Below the pieces are notes generated by a model that saw nothing but the letters and a program-made list of their open reading frames with translations, was not told where the DNA came from and did no database searches. 38,032 bases of DNA. Source: Symsagittifera roscoffensis. Lineage: Eukaryota; Xenacoelomorpha; Acoela; Convolutidae. The position numbers and the translations under genes are program-made. This document shows positions 21,603 through 32,018 of the stretch, in pieces; positions within the stretch are counted from its first letter, which is position 1, and each line of letters opens with the position of its first letter. The DNA lies in contig NW_026970743.1 in assembly GCF_963678635.1 (NCBI RefSeq), forward strand, positions 1 to 38,032. Reading direction: 5' to 3'.

Positions 21603-22514
21603 AAGATTACGAAATGTTTTATTTTTAAAATACACAGAAAAAAAATAGGAATCACTGAGGATCGCTCACTGAAAAAATCGGTCAAAAAAATCGGAATATA
21701 ATCTCTATACAATCTGTCTAAACTTATTGTACAAAAATGGACACAAATTGATTTAAATTATCTGAGATCAAATTTTTCGTAATTAAAATCCGTCTGAAAA
21801 TGAAACCAAAAAAAAGTTGTAAAATTGGATTTAGATCAATTTTGAATTGAATGAAATAGGTTTTCTAAATTTTTGACTTGTATCAAACCAAATCAATTTT
21901 AGAACGATGCAAATCAATTTTTTGTCATCCTTGCTACATTATTTTTATGAAACCGATTGCAACCTATTTCATGCCAGTACGGGATGCGCAAATTAGCGGG
22001 AGGCACATAAGCCTGACTCGCTCTTATAGGCTTTCTTTGCACATGGCTTGCTATTTGAGTATCACCAGAAAACAAAAAACTCATGTGTTTCTACTAAAGT
22101 TTTTTTAATGTTACTAAGCTACTTTTATATGATTTAAGTTTATTTTGCAAAACCAAGCAAAAATCTTGCAAGATCGTGAAAAGGTACCATAAATCCATCT
22201 TGTCAAAAATCTTGCAAGACAAATAATGGCTATTGACTAAGGTAGACAACTGGAACTTTTTTCTTTCAAAGTCAAATAACTTAAGTAAATTCACACGTTT
22301 TGCCTTTCAATGGCTGTTTGTTTTGCATTTTTTTCAGAAGTGTGTTTTTTTGTAAACTATGTAGCTTTTTCCTGCTATTTCTACTTTCGTGAATTGTTTC
22401 ACAACAGAAAACTAATTGCTTTAAAACGAGTATTCAGTGGCAATCATTTTTTAAAAAAAAAAGTTATGTCATTGTTAGTTTAATGATCTAGCTCACTGGT
22501 TAACAAGTTTTTTT
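21603..22514. other. Spacer between family-B copies
   Basis: No gene seen. AATCTTGCAAGA, itself palindromic, occurs twice (about 22161 and 22208). The rest is AT-rich, unassigned sequence. Confidence 0.5.
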
Positions 22515-24382
22515 GTTCTGACTTTCGAAGAAAGAATGTAAAATAGTGAGCAATGTATTTTTTATTTGAACCCTTTTGAACAAATTTTTTGTTATAGCAA
22601 ACCAGAAATCAGAAATTTCGAAATATAGTAGATCGAAAAACTTCAAGAATTTTAAAACGTCGTTCCGACTTTGAAAATTGACAGAATATTTGTGCTCCGA
22701 GTGATTTTTGGTCCAGACCGTTTTCGACTTTTTTTAATTAGCCATTTTTGATAAACCATTTTAACTTTTTATTTGCGCTGAGCTCATTTTTCATCACAAT
22801 TTTTTAAAAACAATTTACATTAATTTATGGGGTTTAACGACTGCCAATTTGGGAAAAACTAACGCGCCATAGAATTCACATGGAATCGATAATAATTTTA
22901 GTTAATTGATAATTTTCTGAAGGCGAAAAAAATCATTATGTATTCTACATAGCCTGTGGGAAGTGGTTTAAAAAAAATCAAAAATATTGTTAATTCTAGC
23001 TCAACTTCATAAATCTTAAAATTCAGTCAAAAACCTCAGGACGTCTCCCTGATACGAGAATTTTTGTTATTGTTTCTGATCCAGCAACTGTCAGAAAGTG
23101 ATGAAGAAGTAAATCACATAGTGACAAAAAGTTCATTGAGGTCTTATAACTATCGAACTAAATTGCGCTATATTTTTTAGGTTTGATAACTCCTAGTAAT
23201 GAAAAACCCATCTGAATTTTTGTTACGTCTCTCGAAGAGGGTGAGGACTTTTTTGTGCTTGAGGTGGTTTTTTCTGAAAAGACAAGTTTCTACTTTTCAC
23301 ATATCAATGACAAATTGTTTTTCATATCATCCAGAAGGTGTTGCTGTTTTGAAATAGAATCTTAAAATAACCTTTTGTGTCTATGATAGTTTATCGCAAA
23401 GTTATGGGTAGCTTAAGAATGGCAATTTGGCAAAGTTGGGACAACTAATGTGCAAAGGTTTCGCGCTATTAACGAGTAAGCGGAGATTTAAACAATCTTA
23501 GAAATTATTCCAAATTCAAATGAGGCAAATTATTTAGTTTAAATAAATTTTTGGCTTCTGTTAAACATATTTTTTGTTTTTCATCTGCCGTGTGGAGTTT
23601 TAAAAAATATATGAATGAAAAAAAACATTGAAAATGTTTTTACCATTTTTTGAAAACTTCATCATTTTTTAAAAAATAGCTCTAATCCATAGACCTTAGA
23701 AGGTATTCGAAACCTTCAGGACGTCGTTTTTTGTTGTTGTTTTTGATCCAAAAATTGTCAAAATAATTCAATCAAAAAGTGACAAAAGATCAGTTGGGAA
23801 ACCAAATCAGTGAAATTTTGTAATTATCGAGATACGTTACCCATTTTCCAATTCTTTAGTCATATTTACCCCTAGAAGTGAATGATCCATCTTCAATTAA
23901 AAAATCAGTTTCTGTTCCGACTCTCAAAGAAATTGAGGGAATATTTCTGCTCGGGGGTTTTTCTCTTCAGAGAAGTTTCTACATACTTTTTAGGTGGCTT
24001 TTTTGAGTTTTTTATATCATCCAAAAGATATAGTTGCTCTGAGCTCGAATATATAAAAATATTTTGTTTTTGATCTTTTTTCGTAGAATTGTCTGGTTTA
24101 AAGATTGCCAACTCGGCCATTTTGGACAAATAACGCGCGATTTGTTTCGTGAAATTAACGCTTTTGCGGAGGTTTAATTTGTCTTCAAGATTGTTCCAAA
24201 CAAAATTGGGGTGAAATTTTTGGTGTATTTAATACTATGCTGCATAAACAGTATATCGCTTAGTACTTTACCAATTTTAAAGCATTTTATTATTTTTTTT
24301 CATAGCAAACACTTTTCCACGGGAGCTTAAAAGACTGTTCGAATATTTAGAACTTCGCCCTGATACGACTGGTCTGATTTCT
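22515..24382 (+). repeat. Three family-B units in head-to-tail tandem
   Basis: Heads are at about 22515 (TTCTGACTTTCGAAG), 23213 (TTACGTCTCTCGAAG) and 23895 (CTGTTCCGACTCTCAAAG). Tails are near 23020-23075 (AAACCTCAGGACGTCTCCCT), 23699-23740 and 24328-24382 (CTTCGCCCTGATACGACTGG). Spacers between units are themselves homologous (GATCCAGCAACTGTCAGAAA-GTGATGAA against GATCCAAAAATTGTCAAAAT) and both continue AGTGACAAAA. The repeat period of about 690 bp is thus longer than a single 540-bp unit. Divergence between units is high. Confidence 0.65.
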
Positions 24383-24974
24383 ATTTTTTCTAACTTATAT
24401 CAGTTTGTCAGTTGTTTTTACAGATGTTTTTACGCTCTATAAAAGTTAACGTATTCTAAGCAAAAATTGATGTGCTCGCCATCCATCGTAAAAAAATTCT
24501 TGAACCATCATAATGTTATTTCCATTGAGATTTCTGCTAAACTTTATGATGATTCCTGATTTTGTTTTTAGAAATCAGATCGTGATTGCAAACACTAAAA
24601 CTGTGTCAAAAATTATTAAGTTTTTATGTTTTCATTGTTGTCGAATACTATTGCCGGTCACGTAAATTTGGTTTTTAAAATACATATGGGGTAGTTGAAA
24701 TCGAGTGAGGTTTAAAAGCACAATTGTAATCGAATTAATCTACAGCAAACAGAACCCACTGAGAAGTTGGTTGGATCGCACCGGAAATTAATTTGCATAA
24801 CAAATGGAACCCAGAATGAGTTCGATTTTGGGCCGTGTTGCAAAGGCCTTTTCAATGCCTATCTATCGTTAATTTTCTTCTTTTTTTGCTTTCGAAATAA
24901 TTAAGATGGATTTGTCACTATTATAACACAAAGAGAGAATACTTCTGTCGATGCTGATATCCTAATTGTACAAT
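24383..24974. other. Spacer before hAT MITE
   Basis: About 590 bp with no repeat or exon that I can identify. Confidence 0.5.
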
Positions 24975-24982
24975 ATCAACTT

Positions 24983-25426
24983 CAGGGGCGGATCTAGGAT
25001 TTTCTCGAGGGGGGGGGCGGATTTTCAAAAAATTTTCGAAAATTTTGACGACCTTTTTTTTTTTTTAGGTCGATCAGATTGACGTTCCGAGTTCTCCCAA
25101 AGCAGTAAAAAGACCCTGTTTTGGCCAAACTTTCTGCGCCGCAGCCAATTTTTTGAAAAAACAGGTCAAAAAAGCCGTTTTTGGGCACTTCTTGGAAAAT
25201 TTTGACAAGAAACACGCATTTTTTTGGCGCGCGCTCCCCCTCAAAATTAGTATATATTGGCGCCGAAGGCGCCTTTAGAAAAATTTTAGGGTCGGTCGGC
25301 CAAAAATGGATTTCTTAAAAAGTACCAAAGGGGGGACCCTTTGGGTTGGCAGGGGTTCGAATCCCTGAATGAAGGGCGTCCGCCCCCCCCCCCCCCCCCG
25401 CCCCCCCCCCCCTAAATCCGCCCCTG
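24983..25426. mobile_element. hAT-type MITE with intact ends and 8-bp target duplication
   Basis: 444 bp. The left terminus is CAGGGGCGGATCTAGG; the right terminus reads CAGGGGCGGATTTAGG on the opposite strand, so 15 of 16 bases match. It is flanked by the perfect 8-bp direct repeat ATCAACTT (24975-24982 and 25427-25434). An 8-bp duplication with CAG…CTG ends is the hallmark of hAT transposases. No transposase ORF. The interior has GGCGCCGAAGGCGCC (perfect inverted repeat, near 25259) and, near the 3' end, GGGGTTCGAATCCCTG followed by C runs. Confidence 0.9.
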
Positions 25427-25734
25427 ATCAACTTAAGAGAATCAAAAATTTGGCAGTTTTGTTGCCTTCCAAATCATTATTTCTACTTTTTTGCTTTCAT
25501 CTGAGCTCATTTTTCTAATCAAAATTTATCAAAAGTTTAAATACTAGTCATAACTTTTTAAAATGTTTTTGAACAAAAAATGTCGTTAGTGAGGCCACAA
25601 AACTATTAATTTACAGGATTTTTCCAAATACAAGATGTTTTTGTTGAAATTGGGTAGTCACGCACGTTATGTTTTTCTGCCAGGCTGAGATCTAGTCTTT
25701 TCACGTGGGCCAAAACATATTGTGAGCAAATTAA

Positions 25735-26185
25735 AAGTTTTGTCGACCCTATGTTAGATCGACCAAATTGACTTTCTGAGCTCTTTTAAAGACTATGAAG
25801 ACCCAATGTTACCAAAGTTTTTAATTAACCGAAATAGGCGATTCGGAGCAGGAGAGGATATAGAAGTCTCTCAAGAGGGGCGGATTTTAAAAAAACTCAA
25901 AAACTTTGTCGACTTTTTTGAGGTCGGTCAAATTGATTTTTTGAGCTCTCCCATGACACTACAAAGATTCCGTTTTGACAGCATTTGCTGCGGCGCAAAC
26001 AATTTTTTTCAAGACTTTTTTGAAAAGTTTGACCAATTCATTGCGTTTTTTGGCGCGCTCCCCCCTCAGAAAAAGATATATTTGTGCTTTTAGGAACTTT
26101 TCAGCCAAAAAAGATTGTTTTGAAAAAGTACCAAATTTAGGGGGGGGGATTTAAAATTTTCTCAAGAAGGGGCGCAATTTCAAAA
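25735..26185. mobile_element. Degenerate hAT-type MITE copy
   Basis: Blocks follow the order of the copy at 24983: GAGGGGCGGATTTTAAAAAA, GTCGACTTTTTTGAGGTCGG, TTTTTGAGCTCTCCCA, TGCTGCGGCGCAAACAATTT and GGCGCGCTCCCCCCTCAGAA. The right side ends in GGGGGGGGATTTAAAATTTT and then another GGGGCG stretch. The termini are lost. An inverted echo, GTCGACCCTATGTTAGATCG, precedes it at 25742. The 95-codon frame at 25806-26093 is repeat-derived. Confidence 0.6.
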
Positions 26186-26193
26186 AAAAATTC

Positions 26194-26223
26194 GAATATT
26201 TTTGAATATTTTTGAATATTTTT
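26194..26223. repeat. GAATATTTTT x3
   Basis: Three perfect 10-bp tandem copies at the edge of the degenerate hAT-type MITE. Short tandem repeat without further meaning. Confidence 0.85.
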
Positions 26224-26687
26224 CTGACATTAAACGCAACTTGGACCATCTGATTATTCATTAGCCGGAGAAAATAGAAATATTCCGGAAAATAATAGTG
26301 AGGAAATTGGGGCGAGAATTATTCAAACCTTTTCAAGGCAAAACTGTCCGTGTCACTAGGAAAATTTACATTACTGATAAAAACAAGGCTACCAGAAAAA
26401 AATTATAAATCGGCTTACCTTAAGTCAAACATCACAAGTTTTTTAGGCAAATAGAATTCTTATACCAAACATATGAAGTCGAGCAAAATAGCCGCTAAGA
26501 CAACTGGTCCCTATTAGACCAAAACCAAAGTCTCTCGAAGCCGCTTCGTCTCCAGTGAGACCAATGCTGCCGAAAAAGGTTCTAGCGGCTGAGGTCTCAT
26601 CAGAAGCTACGGGCCTCCAACCCAACTAAAGCAGGTCCAATCCGGTGGTGAACCTTACGATTCTTTTGGTCCCCATCTGGGGGACTC
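26224..26687. other. GC-richer spacer, possible decayed coding sequence
   Basis: From about 26450 the base composition shifts to a higher GC share and codon-like texture, continuing into the ORF at 26688. On the - strand 26625-26443 is open (GWRPVASDETSAARTFFGSI…), and on the + strand a frame from 26474 reads with two stops. I cannot assign either. GCAGGTCCAATCCGGTGGTG at 26631 resembles GCCAGGTCCAGTGGTGGACC at 7277 weakly. Confidence 0.3.
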
Positions 26688-27134
26688 TTGGATGTCCTGT
26701 CAGTTAAGCTGCCTTTGTTGTCCAAAACACCACTGTTAAAATGCCCAGATCTCATCCCGATTTCTTCGGTTGAAGAAATTGAATCTTTGAGTAGGGTTCA
26801 TATTCCTTTGATCTCCAATATCCCAGCTCCTTCAGCAAACGCAGACGTCGCAGTTCCTCCTCGGGGATCAAACGGAGGCGAAACACACCCGTGCGCGTCA
26901 AATTTTTCAGACATCATTACGTCGGAAGAACCAACTACCTTTTACGGTACTCTCATTCTTCACGCAATCAGCGAGGTTAGTTCGCATTCCTCGCCAGTAC
27001 TACCTTCGGTCACTAGCCCTGAAGTCGTCACCCATCAAAACATGTTTATTTTGTCCAGTCAGATTCAGTCTAACTATCTTCGTATGATCATTCTCGAGGT
27101 AAACCGTCCTAGGAATCCCATTCATATTCGATAA
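26688..27134 (+). CDS. Unrecognised 148-codon ORF
   Basis: Opens MDVLSVKLPLLSKTPLLKCP and ends LEVNRPRNPIHIR. Ser-, Pro-, Val- and Ile-rich, with no signal peptide, transmembrane segment or catalytic motif that I recognise. It is the longest frame outside the retroelement and lies in a patch less AT-rich than its surroundings, where long open frames are expected more often by chance. CGAG|GTTAGT (about 26976) and CGAG|GTAAAC (about 27099) are usable donor sites, so it could include an exon of a host gene. Alternatives: relic of a transposon ORF, or chance. No Kozak or promoter evidence. Confidence 0.25.
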   Translation: MDVLSVKLPLLSKTPLLKCPDLIPISSVEEIESLSRVHIPLISNIPAPSANADVAVPPRGSNGGETHPCASNFSDIITSEEPTTFYGTLILHAISEVSSHSSPVLPSVTSPEVVTHQNMFILSSQIQSNYLRMIILEVNRPRNPIHIR

Positions 27135-29200
27135 AAAATTTCCATTTATTTATAATTTGCTCAATTACTCCGGTAGCTATTCTGTTTTTGGATCAAATAG
27201 TTTTTTCGAGTAAATTTTGTGCCATAAAGTCAGTTAGCCATTTAATTTGCTGGTCCCAAAATTTTTTCATAGTCTAACCGCTGCTAAAGTTGGTTCTAAA
27301 TTACGCTCTCACTTTTTTTCAATACATGTAAGGTTTAAGTTGGTATCTTTAATCGTTATTTGTCATGACATTTTATTCATTATACCATATTTAATTATTT
27401 ACATCACAAGTTGAAATAGCGTCTTGGTTTTAGACTTTTCGATCTAGAATTATCGAGGTACCACAACTATGAATAAAAAACTACTTCGATCATATATAGT
27501 CCTCATTTTCATCGAAAATCGGAACAAAAATAAAAACGACGCAATGGATGGACGCCATTTTACCAGAAGAACTGAAATTATTCTTTTACCAGACTTGAAA
27601 AAAAATTGACTGACCGATGTAGTCACGCCATCAAGACTGTTAAAAAAACTTTTCACGGTTTTTTCAGTGCAACTTTGTGTGTTTTCTATCTCAACCAGTT
27701 TTGACTTATCTTGGCTCTTTTTTGTGGTTTGATGACAAATCGGTCTGGGACAATTTTTTTCTGTTAAACTTAGCCTCAACGCGATCATAAACATATGACT
27801 TTGCACTTGAGCTTGCGTGTTAGGGAGGATTTGCACAATAAACAAAAGTTTCGAATGTTTCTCTTTCTTTACATTTGATCAAATTATGATCAAAAACTAC
27901 TTGAAAAGCAGTCGGAACATTCAAGACTATGCTCTTATAAAAGCAATCTTAATTTGTAATTTTTTGCTATTAAAGTTAAATGTTTCAGAACTGAATACAT
28001 AATACAATTTTAGGATGAACTGCGTCGCATGTGAGGCCGCTTTCGTATATTTTGCCCTATTTTTTATTCTGTTTGTAGATTCTTTTTCAATGTCATTTGA
28101 ACCACTTGTTGTTTCAAGTACCTTGTCAATTAATCACAACCAGATGACTGACCCGATTAACCTAACTCAGAAACGTCGCTTATAGCTAGAAAACAACTAC
28201 TCACACCCGTTTCACCATTCCTTCAACTAAAAGCTGAAATGATAAATCTGATTAGAAAATCAATAAATCATAGTTTGCATTAGCTTTAAGATAAAATAAA
28301 GTGCAATCCCTTCAATCTGCATGTGTTATCTTTTTTTCTAACAAGAAGGTGAAAATAAACTCCGTTGAGATTGGATCCAGTTAAAGGATTAATGAATTCA
28401 AAATGAAAGGGCAGCATTTTAATGTGCCACTTCAAAGAAACTGATAAGTTGTACCTTGTGCCAACTTTTCATAAAATTGTTCATATGTGAATTCATTTAT
28501 TCAGGTACTGTCATTTGTTTTAGACAGGTACGCAGCCTTCGCTTATTCATCGATTTCATTTATTGGTTTTTGGGTAGTTTTATTGTCACTCTAAAATGTG
28601 CACTCCCTTTTGGTCATTTTGAGGATACGCAATTATTTCAGGAAGCCTTTTGCAGAAAAAATACGTCGCTTGCCTCTCCGCTGCCACTTTTGTTAATGAA
28701 AAAATTCTGTTGGCGTTTTTTGAAAGAAATCACGTAAACACGCGTAAGATTTGTGTTCAATTTGCAAATTAGTCTGCAAAAACACGGCACTCGTCTTTTA
28801 TTATATGTGCATTCTTGTGATTTATTAAGTAATTTGGCGCCTGAATATTCCGAATGCCCCGTAAAGCTGAAAAAACAGTTATCGACTAACTAAAAAAATG
28901 AAAGATTTTTTGTTTTCCTTCATAAGAACGCACGTTAATTTTTCCAAATTAGCCAAATTAGTAGTTTTCTAAACTCTTTAGATAAAATTACCAAAAGGAA
29001 AACTTTTTTGTTGACACGAGCTCATTACAGCGATATTTTTCAGATAGCATAAAAATATTGTCCAAAACGCTCCGTTAAAAAATTGAAACTTCACAGAATA
29101 AAAAGTCGAAACTATTGCATCGCAAAAAACTTCATATTGCTTGTAAGGGAGAGAATTTTTTTGAATCAAACCTATTAATTTCGAAAACGTTGACTATTCA
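27135..29200. other. Gene-free spacer
   Basis: AT-rich. A family-B tail fragment (AAAAGCAGTCGGAACATTCA) sits at 27903-27922. A 131-codon - strand frame at 27845-27450 (TTG- or ATG-started) and a 93-codon + strand frame at 28456-28737 show no family motif and no splice-bounded conservation. No receptor exon seen. Confidence 0.5.
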
Positions 29201-29326
29201 AGGCTCTTTTTCCTTCCCCCCCCCCCCCACCTGCAACTTTTTGCAAGTAAAGTTACTGTTAACATTGTCCTATCATTAGAAAAATTGTCATGCTGACTAA
29301 TTAGGCTGGAAAGGAAAAAGAGCCCT
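29201..29326. mobile_element. Small MITE with CTCTTTTTCC termini, short copy
   Basis: Left end AGGCTCTTTTTCCTT, right end AAGGAAAAAGAGCCCT, which are reverse complements apart from one base. The interior CCCCACCTGCAACTTTTTGC then AAGTTACTGTTAACATTGTC-like and GACTAATTAGG blocks are the inverse of those in 13296-13495, so the two are one family in opposite orientation. 126 bp, no coding capacity. No clear target duplication. Confidence 0.75.
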
Positions 29327-29671
29327 ACTCAAATTTTATCGTACAAAGGCAAAAATTGAATGTTTCGATCATTGTAGATTTTATCACACCATTTATTTTT
29401 GTAAGTAAAAAAAATGGAATTAAGTTTTTTATTCAATTTTTTTCTGCCCCTCATAAGCAATAGGCTATATCATGTCTTAAGCAAAGAGATGTGCGTCCAG
29501 GAGAATTTATTGGCCCATATAATCAAGCTCCAGTTTGTAATGCTTATTTCAGCTCAATTTAAATCACGGTTCTCAAATTAGTTGCGCTGACGCTTTGAAT
29601 TTTATGATATAAATCAGAGCTCCAAGCTAGAAAAGTTGGCAAACCTGTTTTAAAAAAAAGACCGCTCGTAT

Positions 29672-29890
29672 CAGTGCGAAGCCCTGAAAGTTCCAATTGT
29701 ATTTGAGTTCTATGAAACATTTTGGTTAAATCATCCCCCACTTGGCATATAACGTACAAAATGACAAATTCCGTTCCCAGTAACGTAGAAATTATGACAA
29801 ATAGCTTGTTTCAACCAATTTGGAACGATGTCAATGAGGGATTAAATCTCAGCGAAAAATCAAGTGTAATCGCGCGAATTGTATAACATT
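29672..29890 (-). mobile_element. Family-B fragment, minus orientation
   Basis: Inverted tail AAGACCGCTCGTATCAGTGC then GAAGCCCTGAAAGTTCC, followed by CCCCCACTTGGCATATAACGTACAAAATG (compare 34490, CACGGCAAATAAAGTACAAA) and TTTGGAACGATGTC. It decays toward 29890 (ATCGCGCGAATTGTATAA). The head is lost. Confidence 0.6.
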
Positions 29891-30334
29891 AGTGAGCGCA
29901 GTTTAATAGTGCGACTATTTTTTTCTTCTAACCGAAGTCGCAAATTTTGGTGCTATTTTCGGTGGCACATTTACGGCTTTTTGATGGCATGTGATTGACA
30001 TTCGACTAGTAATCAATTAACTCACGTTATGCTTTTTCAAATAATCAAATGAGCCGGACTGGAAAAAAAACCGTTTTTATTTCAAATTTATAACAATCAT
30101 TCACACTTGATTTCAGAAACTTTCTAACTCAAAATATCCGGCAGTTTTTTTAAAAGCAGATTTTATACAATATGCAGCTTGTTGCTGTCCAATTTATTAC
30201 ATTCAAAATTAGTGTAGATGCCTTTAATTTTTTCTATTCCATATTATGATATTTTGTCCTATTAACGCGAATCTTTTGAGAAATTGTATCAACTTGAATG
30301 AGGGCATGCTTTGTGATCCAATTAATACTTTGCT
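29891..30334. other. Spacer
   Basis: AT-rich, no exon or repeat assigned. Confidence 0.45.
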
Positions 30335-30565
30335 TAATGCAAAATGTATTAATCTGTACTTTACATAGCGTCTGCCCACACGCTATTTAAAGCACAAATA
30401 ATACATTTAGCATTAAGTAAAGGAAGATTTTTGCAAAACAATCTGAAAAAAAAATCTTTTTTTTGCAAAAGTCATCTTTTTTTCTAGAGCAAACACTATT
30501 CCATATACCTTAAAGGGCAGTCGGAACATTCAACTTTTTGTCCTGATACCAGCAGTCTTGTTCGT
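30335..30565 (+). mobile_element. Family-B 3' half
   Basis: Middle block CTGTACTTTACATAGCGTCT and tail GGGCAGTCGGAACATTCAAC, then TTTTTGTCCTGATACCAGCA and GTCTTGTTCG. The 3' hairpin has decayed (CAACTTTTTGTCCTG). The head is absent. Confidence 0.6.
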
Positions 30566-31750
30566 TTTTGCTGTCACTTTTGCTGCATGGCATTGGCAAT
30601 TTATTTGCAAATGTAGCTGATTTATTTCGTTCTAGTGTTTGCCGCTTGCTGAGCGTTCGTGGCCGAGAGGGCAGGACATGAGTTTCCAAATTTCGAGGTC
30701 GCACTTTCTAATACGATAGGTAGCAAAGTTTTACTGATTCGATGTTTTTTTTTCCTTCTTTTTTCACTTCATCAAGCTGCTTTTTTGTCGTGTTCTGGCT
30801 AGTGTTTTGCGATGCGCAGCTTCGTCTCTATGTAAAAAAAAAATTTTTTGGAATGCCAAAGTTTGAGGTTGAAGAAAAAAAGCCAAGCACACATTCTGAT
30901 GATTTTTTCCAAAGTTGAGACAAAAGTAGTTTTTTGTTTAAATATGTGACCAGCAGGAAGGAAAGTTACTTGTGCAAAAACAAACTTGTTCAAAATAAAA
31001 ACTGTTCAATTTAGAATTGCATTAGACTGCAAGTTTTGTCCATTATGCTTAATTGACAAAAATCGTCCTGCTGCTAATTCAGTCCTATTTTTAAAAATGT
31101 CTTCTAGCGATGTGGTGTTTGTGCGTGCCACGCTCGTCAGCGCTACGCGCTGATAACTGCCAAACGTTTTTATAAACAGTTAGTTTCGGAACTGCCAGTT
31201 TGGCTTCCAACCCGTATCAGCCCAAATTTGGCGATCAATCTGTCTGAATTACTAAAATGAATAAACGGCAACAATTTCAAAAGTTTGCTTATATATAAAA
31301 TAGGGCTATATATATTTTGCAGGACGAAATCTGTCATAGGAAAAAACTAACTGCAACGGAGATGTTTTTCATACAGTTTTAAATTACTTTCAATTTGAAC
31401 CCAAAAAGGAAGTATTGTTTTTCTAACACTGATGTACTTTTCCTGTCTCTTAATAATTCATACTAATAAATACAAGCGAACATACCATTGAAAATGTGTC
31501 CACGCGGCTTAAAATGTCTATCGGTTTACATTTAGAAGCACAAGTTTCAAGTGTTATTTTTAAAACATGCACACGTTTGCAATGTTGCAGTATAGTGAAA
31601 AAAACTGAAGGGAGGAGCTGAATTTTAATTCAGCTAGTGATTTTTTCACAAAAAAAAACAACAACTTTTTCCTTGAGCTAAATCCAAATTGTCTAGAAAA
31701 CAAATGAAGCTGATAAAATTCGATTTTTTTTAGATACCATTCCTATCGAA
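30566..31750. other. Spacer upstream of receptor exon C
   Basis: No exon seen. GTCAGCGCTACGCGCTGATA near 31137 is a small palindromic hairpin (TCAGCG…CGCTGA). The pyrimidine run GATTTTTTTTAG| ending at 31733, 17 bp before the ATG, could be a splice acceptor for a 5'-UTR intron or a trans-spliced leader. Confidence 0.5.
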
Positions 31751-32018
31751 ATGTCTTTTGATTTCCGTTTACCCTTCAACGTTTACTTTTCTCTTTTCTT
31801 ATTAACGGTAATTACTTACCGTCAAGATACAGTAAATGCCGCTTACTACATCCCCGCTGACTACTCCAAGTCAGTTAGACCCCTATACTGGGAGGGGGAG
31901 CCCACTAAAGTCGAGACGGGACTGTCGGTGATCTCGTTCGGTCCAGTTGACGAAAAGGATGCACGAGTCACGACTGAGATCTATCTTCGTTTCCTGTGGA
32001 AAGACAAACGACTCGCCG
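31751..32018 (+). CDS. Receptor 5' exon C: signal peptide and start of Cys-loop channel subunit
   Basis: ATG at 31751; 89 codons plus one base, ending at the phase-1 donor GCCG|GTTAGT with an immediate in-frame TAG. The signal peptide has a strong hydrophobic core (FNVYFSLFLLTVITY, about residues 10-24). It is followed by YYIPADYSKSVRPLYWEGEP, then the LBD core TGLSVISFGPVDEKDARV and TTEIYLRFLW, ending KDKRLAG. Closest relative in the window is exon B (18364-18616): the two share an uncut reading frame, RP-x-YW-(E/D)-GE, and identical donor context. The beta2 Trp and the W-x-D-x-RL pattern typical of Cys-loop receptors are intact. No following exon (W-x-P-D, Cys-loop) is visible in the 6 kb that remain. 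Confidence 0.85.

Noticed and set aside
25340-25365. Possible tRNA gene at GGGGTTCGAATCCCTG
   Set aside because: Only a T-arm-like hairpin is present; no acceptor, D or anticodon stems can be drawn, and it lies inside a MITE. Kept only as a B-box observation.
27450-27845. 131-codon - strand frame with a C-terminal hydrophobic end
   Set aside because: No homology that I can recognise, no codon texture, no splice context. It may be chance; not listed as a gene.
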